Positions 24,239-33,127 of a DNA stretch of 46,150 nucleotides are shown one piece after another; the stretch's first letter is position 1; the number at the start of each line of letters is the position of its first letter. The notes below the pieces were generated by a model. It was given only the letters and a program-made list of their open reading frames with translations. It was not told where the DNA came from and did no database searches. Source of the DNA: Pseudomonas lopnurensis (GTDB lineage: Bacteria > Pseudomonadota > Gammaproteobacteria > Pseudomonadales > Pseudomonadaceae). The translations under genes and the position numbers were made by a program. Location of the stretch: positions 11,569 through 57,718 of the forward strand of contig NZ_JADDIX010000059.1 in NCBI RefSeq assembly GCF_015070855.1. Reading direction: 5' to 3'.

Positions 24239-25630
24239 ATGACCGACTCCGCCCTGATCGATGAGCTGAAAACCCTGGTCGAACCCGGCAAGGTATTGAC
24301 CGACGCCGATTCGCTGAACGCCTACGGCAAGGACTGGACCAAGCATTTCGCGCCGGCACCCTCGGCCATCGTCTTTCCCAAGAGCGTCGAGCAGGTCCAG
24401 GCCATCGTCCGCTGGGCCAACCAGCACAAGGTCGCGCTGGTGCCGTCGGGCGGGCGCACCGGGCTTTCCGCCGCGGCGGTGGCGGCCAACGGCGAAGTGG
24501 TGGTGTCCTTCGACTACATGAACCAGATCCTCGATTTCAATGCCACCGACCGCACCGTGGTCTGCCAGCCGGGCGTGGTCACCGCCGTCCTGCAGCAGTT
24601 CGCCGAGGACAAGGGCCTGTACTACCCGGTGGACTTCGCCTCCGCCGGCTCCAGCCAGATCGGCGGCAACATCGGCACCAACGCCGGCGGGATCAAGGTG
24701 ATCCGCTACGGCATGACCCGCAACTGGGTCGCCGGGCTGAAGGTCGTCACCGGCAAGGGCGATCTGCTGGAGTTGAACAAGGACCTGATCAAGAACGCCA
24801 CCGGCTACGACCTGCGCCAGCTGTTCATCGGCGCCGAGGGTACGCTTGGGTTCGTGGTGGAGGCGACCATGCGCCTGGAGCGCCAGCCGACCAACCTCAC
24901 CGCGATGGTGCTGGGCACTCCCGATTTCGATTCCATCATGCCGGTGCTGCACGCCTTCCAGGACAAGCTGGACCTGACCGCCTTCGAGTTCTTCTCCGAC
25001 CGCTGCCTGGACAAAATCCTCGCCCGCGGCGACGTGCCGGCGCCGTTCGAAACCCGCGCACCCTTCTACGCGCTGCTGGAATTCGAGGCCACCACCGAGG
25101 AGCGCGCCGAACAGGCGCTGGCGACTTTCGAACATTGCGTCAACGAGGGCTGGGTGATCGACGGCGTGATGAGCCAGAGCGAGCAGCAGTTGCAGAACCT
25201 GTGGAAACTGCGCGAGTACATCTCCGAGACCATCAGCCACTGGACGCCCTACAAGAACGACATTTCGGTCACCGTGTCGAAGGTGCCGGCCTTCCTCGCC
25301 GACATCGACGCCATCGTCACCCGCAACTACCCGGACTTCGAAGTGCTCTGGTACGGCCACATCGGCGATGGCAACCTGCACCTGAACATCCTCAAGCCCG
25401 AGGCGCTGTCCAAGGAAGAATTCTTCGAGAAATGCGCCGCGGTGAACAAGTGGGTGTTCGAGACCGTCGAGACGTACAACGGCTCGATCTCCGCCGAACA
25501 CGGCGTCGGCATGACCAAGCGCGATTACCTCCAGTACAGCCGCTCGCCGGCCGAGATCGAATACATGAAGGCGGTCAAGGCCGCGTTCGACCCGAGCGGC
25601 ATCATGAACCCCGGCAAGATCTTTAATTAA
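24239..25630 (+). CDS. FAD-binding D-2-hydroxyglutarate dehydrogenase
   Basis: The 463-residue form beginning MTDSALIDELKTLVEPGK matches the Pseudomonas enzyme as I recall it. Three in-frame ATGs upstream (from 24215) are possible. An FAD-binding PCMH domain (PSGGRTGLSAAAVAANGEVV, then GGNIGTNAGGIKVIRYG) fills about residues 35-215. The C-terminal oxidase domain has the HIGDGNLHLN and ISAEHGVGMTKRDYL motifs. It oxidises D-2-hydroxyglutarate to 2-oxoglutarate, passing electrons onward through electron-transfer flavoprotein. This supports SerA by removing its product, as established for a close P. stutzeri homologue. Repeats follow its stop. Confidence 0.9.
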   Translation: MTDSALIDELKTLVEPGKVLTDADSLNAYGKDWTKHFAPAPSAIVFPKSVEQVQAIVRWANQHKVALVPSGGRTGLSAAAVAANGEVVVSFDYMNQILDFNATDRTVVCQPGVVTAVLQQFAEDKGLYYPVDFASAGSSQIGGNIGTNAGGIKVIRYGMTRNWVAGLKVVTGKGDLLELNKDLIKNATGYDLRQLFIGAEGTLGFVVEATMRLERQPTNLTAMVLGTPDFDSIMPVLHAFQDKLDLTAFEFFSDRCLDKILARGDVPAPFETRAPFYALLEFEATTEERAEQALATFEHCVNEGWVIDGVMSQSEQQLQNLWKLREYISETISHWTPYKNDISVTVSKVPAFLADIDAIVTRNYPDFEVLWYGHIGDGNLHLNILKPEALSKEEFFEKCAAVNKWVFETVETYNGSISAEHGVGMTKRDYLQYSRSPAEIEYMKAVKAAFDPSGIMNPGKIFN

Positions 25631-25712
25631 AGCCGCAAGCTCCAAGCCGCAAGCCGCAAGAAAAAGCAGGACGCGCGCTCACTTGCAGCTTGAGGCTTGA
25701 GGCTTGCAGCTA
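25631..25712. repeat. Inverted repeat built of AAGCCGCAAG-like units
   Basis: The left arm (25631-25660) contains CAAGCTCCAAGCCGCAAG. The right arm (25683-25712) contains CTTGCAGCTTGAGGCTTGAG. They can pair imperfectly over about 28 bp around a 22-nt loop starting AAAAAGC. It fills the gap before the FAA hydrolase gene and may end or stabilise the upstream transcript. Confidence 0.65.
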
Positions 25713-25724
25713 CGGAGCAATCCT

Positions 25725-26390
25725 ATGACCTACAAGCACATGTACACCGACGGCACGCCGATCCACTACCCGCTGGGCAAGGTGGTGTGCATCGGCCGCA
25801 ACTACGCCGAGCACGCCCGGGAATTGAACAACCCGGTGCCCACCGAACCCTTGCTGTTCATCAAGGCCGGCAGCTGCACCGTGCCGCTTGAAGACGGTTT
25901 CAAGATTCCGACGGATCGCGGCGCGGTGCATTACGAGGCGGAAATCGCCGTGCTGATCGGCAAGCCCTTGTCGCGCAAGCCGAACGAGGAAGAGGTCCGC
26001 GACGCCATCTCCGGCTTCGCCCCGGCGCTGGACCTGACCCTGCGCGACGTGCAGGCCAGGCTCAAGGAGAAGGGCCATCCGTGGGAGATCGCCAAGAGCT
26101 TCGACGGCGCCTGTGTGCTCGCGCCTTTCGTGCCGGGCGATGCGGTGGAAGATCCGAACGACATCGGCATCCGCCTGAGCATCAACGGCGAGATCCGCCA
26201 GGACGGCAACAGCAGCCAGATGCTCAATGCCATCGTGCCGCTGCTGCAGCACATCGCCGGGCACTTCAGCCTGCAGCCGGGCGACGTGGTGCTGACCGGT
26301 ACGCCGGCCGGCGTCGGCCCGCTCGAACAGGGCGACCAACTGGTGCTGGAGCTGGTCGGGCTGTCGCGGTTCGAGAGCCGCGTGTTGTGA
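25725..26390 (+). CDS. Fumarylacetoacetate hydrolase-family protein
   Basis: The start at 25725, after GGAG, gives 221 residues. Typical FAH-family motifs are GKVVCIGRNYAEHARELNN, VHYEAEIAVLIGKPLSR with the metal-binding acidic residues, and VLTGTPAGVGPLEQGDQL. Family members hydrolyse or decarboxylate acylpyruvates and related oxo-acids with a divalent metal. It is cytoplasmic. The order serA / D-2-hydroxyglutarate dehydrogenase / FAH matches P. aeruginosa. A role in removing faulty central metabolites, such as oxaloacetate enol, is possible but unproven. Confidence 0.9.
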   Translation: MTYKHMYTDGTPIHYPLGKVVCIGRNYAEHARELNNPVPTEPLLFIKAGSCTVPLEDGFKIPTDRGAVHYEAEIAVLIGKPLSRKPNEEEVRDAISGFAPALDLTLRDVQARLKEKGHPWEIAKSFDGACVLAPFVPGDAVEDPNDIGIRLSINGEIRQDGNSSQMLNAIVPLLQHIAGHFSLQPGDVVLTGTPAGVGPLEQGDQLVLELVGLSRFESRVL

Positions 26391-26483
26391 TCCGGCGCGG
26401 CGGGACGATCCCGCCGCGTTTCGCGTTTCCTCTGCGGGCGGCGCTCGTGGTGTAATCCGGTTCCTTTCGCCGGAACGATTCGA

Positions 26484-27404
26484 ATGCCCATCGCTACCCG
26501 TACTGCCCGCTGGCGCCTGCTCGGCTACGCTCTGCCGTTGTTCGTCCTGGCCATGGTTCTGGTCGCCGGCCGCCTGCTGCACTGGGACGATCAGCTGCGG
26601 CTGTACTGGGACGAGCGTTCGGTCAGCCCTGAGCAGCGCGCCGCGGGCATCTGGCTGCCGGACTACGAACTGGTGCTGGAAACCGCCCTGGCCGGTCTGG
26701 AGAAGGACGAAACCTCCGGACTGACCTGGAATCCGCTGACCGGCACGCTGTTCACCGTGACCGGCAGGAATCCGCAGCTCGTCGAGTTCACGCCCTCCGG
26801 CGTGATCCTGCGTCGTATCGTCCTGAACGGCTTCGCCGATCCGGAGGCGGTCGAGGCGCTGGACGACGGGCGTCTGGCGATCGTCGATGAGCGGCGGCGC
26901 CTGGTGGCGGTGTTCCGCCTCGAGCCGGGCGTGGAAAACCTCGAACTGGACGACCTGGCCACGTACGACCTCGGCTTCGCCGATGCCGGCAACAAGGGCT
27001 TCGAAGGCCTGGCCTGGGATCCGCTTGCCCAGCGCCTGCTGCTGGCCAAGGAGCGCGATCCGCTGGGGTTGTTCGCGCTGCCGTTTCCCGGCGAGGACGG
27101 CGCCGTCGGCGCGCTGGAGGCGCTGCCGAGTCAGCCGTTGCTGGTGCGCGACCTCTCTTCGCTGGCCATCGACCCGCGCAGCGGTCATATGCTGCTGCTC
27201 TCCGACGAGTCGCGGCTGCTGGTGGAACTCGATCTGCAGGGCAAGCCGCGCAGCTTCATCAGCCTGTTCGGCGGCCTCAACGGGCTGGTACAGGGCATCG
27301 ACCAGGCCGAAGGCGTGGCGATGGATGCCCAGGGCAACATCTACGTGGTGGGCGAGCCCAACCGCTTCTACGTGTTCAGCCGCCGGCCGAAACCGGCCCG
27401 CTGA
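26484..27404 (+). CDS. SdiA-regulated / YjiK-family membrane-anchored beta-propeller protein
   Basis: The 306-residue product has an N-terminal anchor (LLGYALPLFVLAMVLVAGRL) and a large outward-facing domain with repeated sheets: KDETSGLTWNPLTGTLFTVT, FADPEAVEALDDGRLAIVDE and FEGLAWDPLAQRLLLAKERD. It ends QGIDQAEGVAMDAQGNIYVV. This is the SdiA-regulated family, a propeller with probable Ca2+ sites. It follows the FAH gene at 93 nt, and its homologue is in the same place in P. aeruginosa. The function is unknown. Confidence 0.85.
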   Translation: MPIATRTARWRLLGYALPLFVLAMVLVAGRLLHWDDQLRLYWDERSVSPEQRAAGIWLPDYELVLETALAGLEKDETSGLTWNPLTGTLFTVTGRNPQLVEFTPSGVILRRIVLNGFADPEAVEALDDGRLAIVDERRRLVAVFRLEPGVENLELDDLATYDLGFADAGNKGFEGLAWDPLAQRLLLAKERDPLGLFALPFPGEDGAVGALEALPSQPLLVRDLSSLAIDPRSGHMLLLSDESRLLVELDLQGKPRSFISLFGGLNGLVQGIDQAEGVAMDAQGNIYVVGEPNRFYVFSRRPKPAR

Positions 27405-27421
27405 GGGTGTCGGCGCGATCT

Positions 27422-27458
27422 TTACCCAAAGCTGACGAATCGTTACCCAGCCCTGACG
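27422..27458 (+). promoter_or_regulatory. Two direct repeats, 21 bp apart, before macA
   Basis: TTACCCANNNCTGACG occurs at 27422-27437 and again at 27443-27458. The step of 21 bp is two helical turns, so both copies face the same side of the DNA. A -10-like TATAGT lies at 27480-27485 and no good -35 is seen, which places the repeats where an activator would bind. The operon start is at 27528. Confidence 0.65.
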
Positions 27459-27527
27459 CTCGCCGACACGCCGAATCCTTATAGTGGCGCCTCCCGAAGT
27501 GGCCGCCTGGCGCGGCTGGAGTCACCC

Positions 27528-28727
27528 ATGCCACTCACACGCAAACATTTGCTGTCGTTCGTCCTCCTGGCCGCCGTCGTCGCGGGTGGCTGGCTGGCCT
27601 ACCGCCAGCTGTACGCACCGGCCCCGGGGGCCGGGCTGCTGACCGCCGAGGTCCGTCCGGCCAACATCGAGCAGACGGTGGTGGCCACCGGCACCCTGGA
27701 AGCCTTCAACCAGGTCAGCGTCGGCGCCCAGGTGTCCGGGCAGGTCGAGGCGCTGCACGTCGATTTCGGCGACCAGGTGAAGGCCGGCGACCCGATCGCC
27801 GAGATCGATTCGCTGCCGCAGCAGAACGCCCTGGCCAACGCCAAGGCCTCGCTGGCCAACGTCAAGGCCCAGCGCGCCGCCCAGCAGGCCATGCTCAAGC
27901 AGGCGCAGCTGGCCTTCGAACGGCAGCAGAAGATGCTCGCGCAGAATGCCAGCGCCCGCGGCGACTACGAGGCCGCTGAGGCCGAGCTGGCGTCGACCCG
28001 CGCGCAGATCGTCGCGCTGGACGCACAGATCGAACAGGCGCAGATCCAGGTCTCCACCGCCGAGCTGGACCTGGGTTACACCCGCATCACCGCGCCCATC
28101 GACGGCACCGTGGTCGGCATGGTGGTCAAGCAGGGGCAGACGGTCAATTCCAGCCAGTCGGCGCCGACCCTGGTGAAGATCGCCCAGCTCGACCGAATGA
28201 CGGTCAAGGCCGAAATCTCCGAAGCCGACGTGGTCAAGGTCAAGCCCGGCATGGACGCCCGCTTCACCATCCTCGGCGAGCCGGACAAGCCCTACCGGGT
28301 GACCCTGCGCATGATCGAGCCGGCGCCGGCCTCGATCAACACCAGCGACAGCACCTCCAGCAGCTCCACCAGCAGCACCGACAGCGCCATCTACTACCTG
28401 GGCGCGCTCGATGTGCCCAACGAGGACGGCCGGCTGCGCATCTCCATGACCGCCCAGGTGAGCATCGTGCTGGACAGCGCCCGGGACGTGCCGAGCATTC
28501 CCTCCTCGGCGCTGGGGCGCGCCGGTCGCGACGGCCTCTACACGGTGCAGGTGCTGAAAGCGGATGGCAGTGTCGAGCCGCGGCGCATCCGCATCGGCCT
28601 GGAAGACTCGATCAATGTGCAGGTGCTCGAGGGGCTGGAGCTGGGCGAGAAGGTCGTCCTCGGCGATGCGTCCGCCGGTTCCAGCACGGTGATGCGCGCG
28701 GGCCGCGGCCCGGCGATGAGGTTCTGA
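27528..28727 (+). CDS. macA: MacA-like periplasmic adaptor of an efflux system
   Basis: The 399-residue product has an N-terminal membrane anchor ([17 protein letters not shown]), a lipoyl/barrel-sandwich domain ([20 protein letters not shown]), a long coiled-coil hairpin at about residues 100-180 rich in Ala/Gln, and a beta-barrel from about 200. The stretch [20 protein letters not shown] is a serine/threonine-rich insertion. Adaptors of this type bridge MacB and the outer-membrane channel. MacB begins 1 nt after its stop. The family also contains PvdR of pyoverdine export, but no pyoverdine gene is in view. Confidence 0.9.
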   Translation: MPLTRKHLLSFVLLAAVVAGGWLAYRQLYAPAPGAGLLTAEVRPANIEQTVVATGTLEAFNQVSVGAQVSGQVEALHVDFGDQVKAGDPIAEIDSLPQQNALANAKASLANVKAQRAAQQAMLKQAQLAFERQQKMLAQNASARGDYEAAEAELASTRAQIVALDAQIEQAQIQVSTAELDLGYTRITAPIDGTVVGMVVKQGQTVNSSQSAPTLVKIAQLDRMTVKAEISEADVVKVKPGMDARFTILGEPDKPYRVTLRMIEPAPASINTSDSTSSSSTSSTDSAIYYLGALDVPNEDGRLRISMTAQVSIVLDSARDVPSIPSSALGRAGRDGLYTVQVLKADGSVEPRRIRIGLEDSINVQVLEGLELGEKVVLGDASAGSSTVMRAGRGPAMRF

Positions 28728-28728
28728 G

Positions 28729-30675
28729 ATGAGCGCACCTCTTCTGGAACTGCGCGGCCTGCGCCGGGAATTCCCCGCCGGCGAGGAGACCATCGCCGTG
28801 CTCGAGGACATCGACCTGACCATCGAGCGTGGCGAGATGGTCGCCATCATCGGCGCCTCCGGCTCGGGCAAGTCGACCCTGATGAACATCCTCGGCTGCC
28901 TCGACCGGCCCAGCGCCGGCACCTACCGGGTCGCCGGGCGCGAAACCGCGCGGTTGTCGCCGGACGAGCTGGCCGAGCTGCGCCGCGAGCACTTCGGCTT
29001 CATCTTCCAGCGCTACCATCTGCTGGGCGATCTGGACGCGGTGGGCAACGTCGAGATTCCTGCGATCTATGCCGGCGAGGACACGGCCAGCCGCCGCGCC
29101 CGCAGCATCGAACTGCTCACCCGCATGGGCCTGGGCGAGCGCCTGACCCACAAGCCGTCGCAGCTGTCCGGCGGCCAGCAGCAGCGCGTCTCCATCGCCC
29201 GCGCGCTGATGAATGGCGGCGAGGTGATCCTCGCCGACGAACCCACCGGCGCGCTGGACAGCCACAGTGGTCAGGAAATGCTCAAGCTGCTGCGTGAACT
29301 GCACGCGGCCGGGCACACGGTGATCATCGTCACCCACGACCTGGCCGTGGCCGAGACCTGCGACCGCCTGATCGAGATCAGCGACGGCCGCATCATCGCC
29401 GACCGCCGCCGCCCGGCGGCCGGCGCCACGCCCATCGTCGAACCCGAGGCGGCGACCCCGGCACGCGCCTGGCGCGCCGACCTCGGGCGTTTCGGCGAGG
29501 CGCTGCGCATGGCCGTGCTGGCGATGCTGGCGCACAAGCTGCGCACCTTCCTGACCATGCTCGGGATCATCATCGGCATCGCCTCGGTGGTCTCGGTGGT
29601 GGCGCTGGGGCAGGGCTCCCAGCAGCAGATACTGGCCAACATCAGCGCCATCGGCACCAACACCGTCGATGTGTTCCCCGGTTCGGGCTTCGGCGACCGC
29701 CGCTCCTCGCGGGTGCAGACCCTGGTGCCGGCGGATGCCGAGGCGCTGGCCGGGCAATCCTTCGTCGACAGCGTCACGCCCTCGGTGTCCAGCTCCGGGA
29801 CCCTGCGCTATCGCGAGCAGGCGCTGACGGCGTCGATCAGCGGCGTCGGCGAGCAGTTCTTCCGCGCCAAGGGCTACACCTTCGCCCAGGGCAAGGCGTT
29901 CGACGTCCGCGACGTGCGCGATTCGGCGCAGAGCGTGGTGATCGACGACAACACCCGCAAGAAGCTCTTCCCCAACGGCGACGCCCTGGGCCAGGTCGTG
30001 CTGCTCGGCAACGTGCCGGCACGCATCGTCGGCGTGCTCGATCCGATCCAGAGCAACTTCGGCGGCAGCGACCAGTTGCGCGTCTACCTGCCCTACACCG
30101 CGGTGATGAACCGCATGCTCGGCCAGTCGCACCTGGAGAGCATCACCGTGCGCATCGACGACACGGTCTCCAGCGACGCCGCCGAGCAGGGCATCATCCG
30201 CCTGCTGACCCGCCGCCACGGCGTGCAGGACTTCTTCGTGGTGAACACCGATACCATCCGCCAGACCATCGAGAAGACCAGCCAGACCATGACCCTGCTG
30301 ATCTCGATGATCGCGCTGATCTCGCTGGTGGTCGGCGGCATCGGCGTGATGAACATCATGCTGGTCTCGGTCACCGAGCGCACCCGCGAGATCGGCGTGC
30401 GCATGGCGGTCGGCGCCCGGCAGAGCGACATCCTCCGGCAGTTCCTGATCGAGGCGGTGCTGGTCTGCCTGATTGGCGGCGCGCTGGGCGTGCTCGGCGC
30501 GCTGGCCTTCGGCGCCGTGTTCAGCCGCTTCACCAGCGAATTCAGCCTGGTGTTCTCCAGCGGCTCGATCGTCGCCGCCTTCCTCTGTTCCACCGTGATC
30601 GGCCTGGTGTTCGGCTTCCTGCCGGCGCGCAACGCCGCGCGCCTGGACCCTGTCGATGCCCTCTCGCGAGAATGA
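28729..30675 (+). CDS. macB: MacB-like ABC transporter
   Basis: This 648-residue protein has an N-terminal ATPase with Walker [11 protein letters not shown], signature [15 protein letters not shown], Walker [14 protein letters not shown] and switch histidine VTHD. It is followed by a first membrane helix at about 265-290, a periplasmic core to about 520 and three C-terminal helices ([20 protein letters not shown] and two more, FtsX type). This layout is diagnostic for MacB. It uses ATP in the cytoplasm to drive periplasmic substrates such as macrolides, lipopeptides or siderophores through the outer-membrane channel. The substrate is not evident. Confidence 0.93.
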   Translation: MSAPLLELRGLRREFPAGEETIAVLEDIDLTIERGEMVAIIGASGSGKSTLMNILGCLDRPSAGTYRVAGRETARLSPDELAELRREHFGFIFQRYHLLGDLDAVGNVEIPAIYAGEDTASRRARSIELLTRMGLGERLTHKPSQLSGGQQQRVSIARALMNGGEVILADEPTGALDSHSGQEMLKLLRELHAAGHTVIIVTHDLAVAETCDRLIEISDGRIIADRRRPAAGATPIVEPEAATPARAWRADLGRFGEALRMAVLAMLAHKLRTFLTMLGIIIGIASVVSVVALGQGSQQQILANISAIGTNTVDVFPGSGFGDRRSSRVQTLVPADAEALAGQSFVDSVTPSVSSSGTLRYREQALTASISGVGEQFFRAKGYTFAQGKAFDVRDVRDSAQSVVIDDNTRKKLFPNGDALGQVVLLGNVPARIVGVLDPIQSNFGGSDQLRVYLPYTAVMNRMLGQSHLESITVRIDDTVSSDAAEQGIIRLLTRRHGVQDFFVVNTDTIRQTIEKTSQTMTLLISMIALISLVVGGIGVMNIMLVSVTERTREIGVRMAVGARQSDILRQFLIEAVLVCLIGGALGVLGALAFGAVFSRFTSEFSLVFSSGSIVAAFLCSTVIGLVFGFLPARNAARLDPVDALSRE

Positions 30676-30679
30676 CGCC

Positions 30680-32083
30680 GTGAACCGACCCCTGCTGCCC
30701 CTCGTTTTCGCCCTGGCCCTGGCCGTTTCCGGCTGTGCCAGTCTGAGCAGCGACTACCAACGCCCGACGACCCAGGTGCCGACCAACTGGCAGCAGCTCG
30801 CCGAAAGCCAGGCTGGTGCCAACGCCGACTGGTGGAAGGCGTTCGGCGATCCGACGCTCGACCGCCTGGTGGATGGAGCCCTGGCGCGCAACAACAGCCT
30901 GGGCAATGCTTTGCTCAATGTCCGTCGCGCCCGCCTGCAGGCCGGCCTGGCCCGCGATGCGCAATGGCCGCAGGCCAGCGCCGGGCTGTCCGCCGACCGC
31001 ACCCGCGCCCTGCGTGGCGAGGGCAGCACCGCCCACAGCTACTCGCTGACCGGCTCGCTGGGCTGGGAAGTGGATTTGTGGAACCGCCTGGGCAGCGCCA
31101 CCGACGCCGCCGAACTGGAAACCCTGGCCACTGCCGAGGACCATGCCGCTACCCGCCTGGCGCTGATCGGCACCGTCGCCGAGCTGTACTGGCAACTGGC
31201 CTACCTCAACGAACGCCTGGCCGCCAGCGCCGCCAGCATCGACTACGCCCGGCAGACCCTGGCGCTGGTGCAGACGCAATACGACGCCGGCCAGTCCTCC
31301 GCGCTGGAACTGGCCGAGGCGCGGCAGAGCCTGGAAACCCAGCTCGCCGCCGACGTCGCCCTGCGCCAGGAGCAGGTGGAACAACGCAATGCCCTGGCCG
31401 TGCTCTACGACGGCGCGGTGCCGGCCTTCGAGGCGCCGGCGAGCCTGGCTAGAGCCGAATTGCCAGCGGTGGCCGCCGACTTGCCGGCGTCCCTGCTGAG
31501 CCGCCGTCCCGACCTGCGCGCCAGCGAGCTGCGCCTGCGCGCGAGCCTGAAGAGCGTCGATGCGACCCGCGCCAGCTACTATCCCGATCTGTCGCTGACC
31601 GGCACCCTCGGCTACTCCAGCAGTGCCCTTGGCCAGTTGCTGCAGAACCCGGTCGGCGCCCTCGGCGCCGGGCTGACCCTGCCGTTCCTCCAGTGGAACC
31701 AGATGCAGTTGCAGGTGGACACGGCGCGCACCGACTACGCGATCGCCGCCAACGACTTCCGCCAGGGCCTCTACGAAGCCCTCGCCGAGGTGGAGAACAC
31801 CCTCGCCGGGCGCCGCCACTACGCCGAGCAGGAGGCGAACCGCCAGCGCGCCCTGGACGCCGCCCGCGAGGCTGAGCGCATCTACCGGGTGCGCTACGAA
31901 TCCGGCGCCGAAAGCCTGCAATCCTGGATCACTGCCCAGCAGACCCGGCGCAACGCCGAGATCACCCTGGCCGAGAATCGCCTGAACCAGTTGCTCAACC
32001 ACATCGCCCTGGCCCAGGCCCTCGGCGGCGGCGCCGAACGGCCGGTAGATGCCGAGGCGTTGTTGAGCGAAGGTCGGGGGTAA
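30680..32083 (+). CDS. TolC/NodT-family outer-membrane efflux lipoprotein
   Basis: The GTG at 30680 follows the macB stop by 4 nt and gives 467 residues. It begins with a lipoprotein signal (PLVFALALAVSGC). The mature part opens SDYQRPTTQVPTNWQQL and shows duplicated outer-membrane efflux domains, with LGSATDAAELETLATAEDH and, in the second half, SLLSRRPDLRASELRLRAS. It forms the outer-membrane channel of the MacAB-like pump. Upstream ATG 30656 lies within the macB end and gives no better signal. It resembles OpmQ in role, but I assign no symbol. Confidence 0.9.
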   Translation: MNRPLLPLVFALALAVSGCASLSSDYQRPTTQVPTNWQQLAESQAGANADWWKAFGDPTLDRLVDGALARNNSLGNALLNVRRARLQAGLARDAQWPQASAGLSADRTRALRGEGSTAHSYSLTGSLGWEVDLWNRLGSATDAAELETLATAEDHAATRLALIGTVAELYWQLAYLNERLAASAASIDYARQTLALVQTQYDAGQSSALELAEARQSLETQLAADVALRQEQVEQRNALAVLYDGAVPAFEAPASLARAELPAVAADLPASLLSRRPDLRASELRLRASLKSVDATRASYYPDLSLTGTLGYSSSALGQLLQNPVGALGAGLTLPFLQWNQMQLQVDTARTDYAIAANDFRQGLYEALAEVENTLAGRRHYAEQEANRQRALDAAREAERIYRVRYESGAESLQSWITAQQTRRNAEITLAENRLNQLLNHIALAQALGGGAERPVDAEALLSEGRG

Positions 32084-32085
32084 AG

Positions 32086-32286
32086 CAGCTGGAAGCCTGA
32101 AGCTGGAAGCTGGAAGAGAAGAAAAGGCTCCATCCTCCGCTGTCGCAGCGGTAAGCGTGCTTTTCGTAGGAGCCCGCTTGCGGGCGATCGGCGCTGCACA
32201 GCATCGCCCGCAAGCTGGCTCCACAGGGGGTACACCCGATAGCGTGAATCCCGCCTGACGCTTTTCCAGCTTCCAGCTTCCAGCTG
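32086..32286. repeat. Nested inverted repeats with a REP pair between convergent genes
   Basis: Outer arms are built of AGCTGGA-type units (32086-32115 and 32264-32285; the right arm reads CCAGCTTCCAGCTTCCAGCT). Nested inside is a REP pair at 32166-32225: GTAGGAGCCCGCTTGCGGGC facing GCCCGCAAGCTGGCTCCAC. The gap lies between the convergent efflux lipoprotein and rpiA genes, so it is a probable two-way transcription end. There is no gene in it. Confidence 0.75.
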
Positions 32287-32958
32287 TTAGCGCTTCAGCG
32301 TCTTCACGCCGTCCTGGGTGCCGAGCAGCAGGATGTCGGCCGGGCGTGCGGCGAACAGGCCGTTGGTCACCACGCCGACGATATTGTTGATCTGGGCTTC
32401 GACGTCCGGCGCGAAGCCGATCATCAGGTTATGCACGTCGAGGATGACGTTGCCGTTGTCGGTGACCACGCCGTCGCGGTAGACCGGATCGCCACCGAGC
32501 TTGACCAGTTCGCGGGCCACATGGCTGCGCGCCATGGGAATCACTTCCACCGGCAGCGGGAAGGCGCCGAGCCGTTCGACCAGCTTGCTGCCGTCGGCGA
32601 TGCAGATGAAGGTGCGCGCCACCGCCGCGACGATCTTCTCCCGGGTCAAGGCCGCACCGCCGCCCTTGATCAGCTCGAGGTGCTTGTTGGCCTCGTCGGC
32701 GCCGTCGACGTAGAACTCCAGCTCGCTCACCGAGTTCAGGTCATAGACCGGGATGCCATGCTGCTTCAGGCGCTCGGCGGTGGCCTCGGAGCTGGCCACG
32801 GCGCCATCGAAGAAACCCTTGTGTCCGGCCAGCAGGTCGATGAAGAAATTGGCGGTGGAACCGGTGCCAACGCCGATGATGCTGCGGTCGGTGAGCTTGG
32901 GCACGATGTGGTCGACGGCGGCCTGGGCTACGGCCTGCTTGAGCTGATCCTGGGTCAT
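32287..32958 (-). CDS. rpiA: Ribose-5-phosphate isomerase A
   Basis: The start at 32958 gives 223 residues; the longer reading frame adds unrelated sequence. The phosphate-binding loop is [15 protein letters not shown], active-site motifs are [19 protein letters not shown], and [12 protein letters not shown] follows. RpiA interconverts ribose-5-phosphate and ribulose-5-phosphate in the pentose phosphate pathway. It is divergent from ilvA, the same pairing as in P. aeruginosa. Confidence 0.97.
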   Translation of the reverse strand: MTQDQLKQAVAQAAVDHIVPKLTDRSIIGVGTGSTANFFIDLLAGHKGFFDGAVASSEATAERLKQHGIPVYDLNSVSELEFYVDGADEANKHLELIKGGGAALTREKIVAAVARTFICIADGSKLVERLGAFPLPVEVIPMARSHVARELVKLGGDPVYRDGVVTDNGNVILDVHNLMIGFAPDVEAQINNIVGVVTNGLFAARPADILLLGTQDGVKTLKR

Positions 32959-33127
32959 GGAAGGGTCCGGGCGGGGAAAGACGAGTTGCCGATTATAGCC
33001 CCGCGCCGCCGGTGGGTCTCGTCCTCCGGGCTGTACCGGCATTCCGGCGGCGGATTGCCGGTGGTCGAGGGGTTTTTCGCGGAGTAGACTCGGTGAATTG
33101 CCCGTAACGCCCGCCAAGATAGCCAGA

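Noticed and set aside
27528-32083. Pyoverdine pump PvdRT-OpmQ
   Set aside because: The domain order fits, but no pyoverdine gene is near, so the MacAB-type name is safer.
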